Assembly (NCBI GenBank): GCA_030597645.1
Contig: JAUVRN010000125.1
Location: 1-6,334, forward strand
DNA from: Candidatus Zixiibacteriota bacterium
GTDB taxonomy: Bacteria; Zixibacteria; MSB-5A5; JAUVRN01
Direction of reading: 5' to 3'
DNA: 6,334 nucleotides
A program made the position numbers and the translations under genes. Positions 5,472-6,334 of the stretch are shown here, in pieces (the stretch's first letter is position 1; the number at the start of each line of letters is the position of its first letter). The notes under the pieces are model-generated. The model did not search any database, was not told where the DNA came from, and saw nothing but the letters and a program-made list of their open reading frames with translations.

Positions 5472-5500
5472 TTGACTGCCCGGGAGAATCGCCGTACAAT
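5472..5500 (+). promoter_or_regulatory. thrS: Sigma-70 promoter of thrS
   Basis: TTGACT at 5472-5477 and TACAAT at 5495-5500 with a 17-base spacer form a near-consensus housekeeping promoter, the strongest sigma-70 match in the window. Transcription would begin around 5507, giving a leader of about 60 bases before the first thrS ATG. The leader is too short for a T-box. Confidence 0.8.
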
Positions 5501-5558
5501 TATAAGTTTTACGGTTAGTTCATTGCGGGGTTTGGCGCCCCACTGGAAAGCTGTTGTG

Positions 5559-5582
5559 ATGCAAGCAAATGTCCGTCGCTAA
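5559..5582 (+). CDS. Possible 7-codon upstream ORF overlapping the thrS start
   Basis: An ATG at 5559 is preceded by GGAAAG (5545-5550) at a good 8-base spacing and encodes MQANVRR before TAA at 5580-5582. It overlaps the thrS ATG at 5569 in another frame. The best ribosome-binding site in this leader thus serves the short frame rather than thrS. It may couple or attenuate thrS translation, or be incidental. Confidence 0.3.
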   Translation: MQANVRR

Positions 5583-6334
5583 GGGAACCGACGTCGCCTC
5601 GCGCCAGGCCGACGCAGTGGAAGTGCGTCTGCCAGACGGTTCCCTACGGAGTCTGCCGGCCGGATCAACGGGTGCCGACCTCGCGGGGGATATTGGCCCC
5701 GGGCTGGCCAGGGCCGCCCTGGCGCTGTTCAGCGATGGCCGGGTGTGCGACCTGTCCGCCCCACTCGACGACGGGGCCGAAGTGGCCATCCTTACATTCG
5801 ACGATCCCAAAGGCCGCGAAGTCTTCTGGCATTCCACGGCACACATCATGGCGCAGGCGGTGGTAGATATTTTTCCGGGCACCCGGCTCGCTATCGGTCC
5901 GCCGATCGAGGAGGGTTTCTACTATGACTTCGAGCGCGACCGGCCGTTTGCGCCTGATGACCTGGAGGCGATCGAAAAGCGGATGGGCGAGATCATCGAG
6001 GCCGACTTTGCCTACTCCTGCCGGGAGTACAGCCTCGAGGACGCTCGGGCCCGACTCACAGAAGGGAACGAGTCGTACAAGCTCGAGATCCTGGCGGATC
6101 TGCCCGAGGGTGATCGTATCACGTTTTATTCGCACGACACGTTTACGGACCTGTGCCGCGGTCCGCACATACCATCCACGGGACGGATCAAGTCGTACAA
6201 ACTGCTGACTTCGGCCGGCGCGTACTGGCGCGGCGACTCCGACCGGCCGATGCTGCAGCGCAGCTACGGCATCTCGTATCCCGGCAAAAAGCAGCTCAAA
6301 GACTATCTTCATCGCCTGGAGGAAGCCAAGAAGC
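5569..6334 (+). CDS. thrS: Threonyl-tRNA synthetase, N-terminal part (cut by window edge)
   Basis: Threonyl-tRNA synthetase charges tRNA-Thr and removes misattached serine. The 255 codons present cover the TGS domain (about residues 17-77, VEVRLPDGSLRSLPAGSTG) and the SAD editing domain. The editing motifs are intact: HSTAH with H88 and H92, and DLCRGPH with C196 and H200, corresponding to H73, H77, C182 and H186 of E. coli. The catalytic and anticodon-binding domains lie beyond the edge. The start is uncertain. The ATG at 5569 adds about 15 residues relative to E. coli and lacks a clear ribosome-binding site. The GTG at 5617 would start almost exactly where the E. coli protein does but also has only a weak AGG upstream. 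It has its own sigma-70 promoter and is unrelated in function to the flagellar genes before it. Confidence 0.95.
   Translation, partial: MSVAKGTDVASRQADAVEVRLPDGSLRSLPAGSTGADLAGDIGPGLARAALALFSDGRVCDLSAPLDDGAEVAILTFDDPKGREVFWHSTAHIMAQAVVDIFPGTRLAIGPPIEEGFYYDFERDRPFAPDDLEAIEKRMGEIIEADFAYSCREYSLEDARARLTEGNESYKLEILADLPEGDRITFYSHDTFTDLCRGPHIPSTGRIKSYKLLTSAGAYWRGDSDRPMLQRSYGISYPGKKQLKDYLHRLEEAKK

Overview
This is a GC-rich window with compact, mostly plus-strand genes. It carries flagellar regulatory and chaperone genes, then a tRNA, then the start of a housekeeping synthetase gene. The csrA/fliW pair, FlgN, FlgM, two sigma-28-like promoters and one sigma-54-like promoter point to a flagellated bacterium with both flagellar sigma-factor systems. 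I cannot assign a phylum. Pairing of CsrA with FliW is typical of Firmicutes, spirochaetes, epsilonproteobacteria and several deep-branching Gram-negative phyla, and a -24/-12 promoter in GC-rich DNA fits the last group best (inference).

Layout. Bases 28-1029 form a tight three-gene unit: csrA with a long basic C-terminal extension, an unlisted 55-codon ORF (356-523), and fliW. Bases 1030-1217 are non-coding and hold a nested AT-rich dyad directly upstream of a near-consensus sigma-54 promoter. That promoter would drive a small ORF (1218-1427) overlapping a large TPR-GT2-TPR glycosyltransferase gene (1408-3972). Between the glycosyltransferase and flgN (3973-4130) lie a sigma-28-like promoter and a leader. 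The leader has two mutually exclusive hairpins and five GGA motifs, one of them in a good CsrA-site context. flgN (4131-4658) is followed by a second sigma-28-like promoter and flgM (4802-5143). A sigma-70 promoter precedes tRNA-Val(GAC) (5297-5373). Another precedes thrS, which runs off the right edge.

How the genes could work together. FliW sequesters or antagonises CsrA and is itself titrated by flagellin; CsrA represses translation of target mRNAs; FlgM holds sigma-28 inactive until it is exported; FlgN chaperones the hook-filament junction proteins. The cytoplasmic glycosyltransferase is a reasonable candidate for flagellin modification before export. The most interesting signal is the flgN leader. 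It combines a sigma-28 start near a strong GCAA-tetraloop hairpin, an alternative hairpin presenting a CsrA-like GGA loop, and a GGA at the ribosome-binding region. This suggests that the CsrA/FliW switch encoded in the same locus may act on flgN mRNA. That is inference from sequence pattern only.
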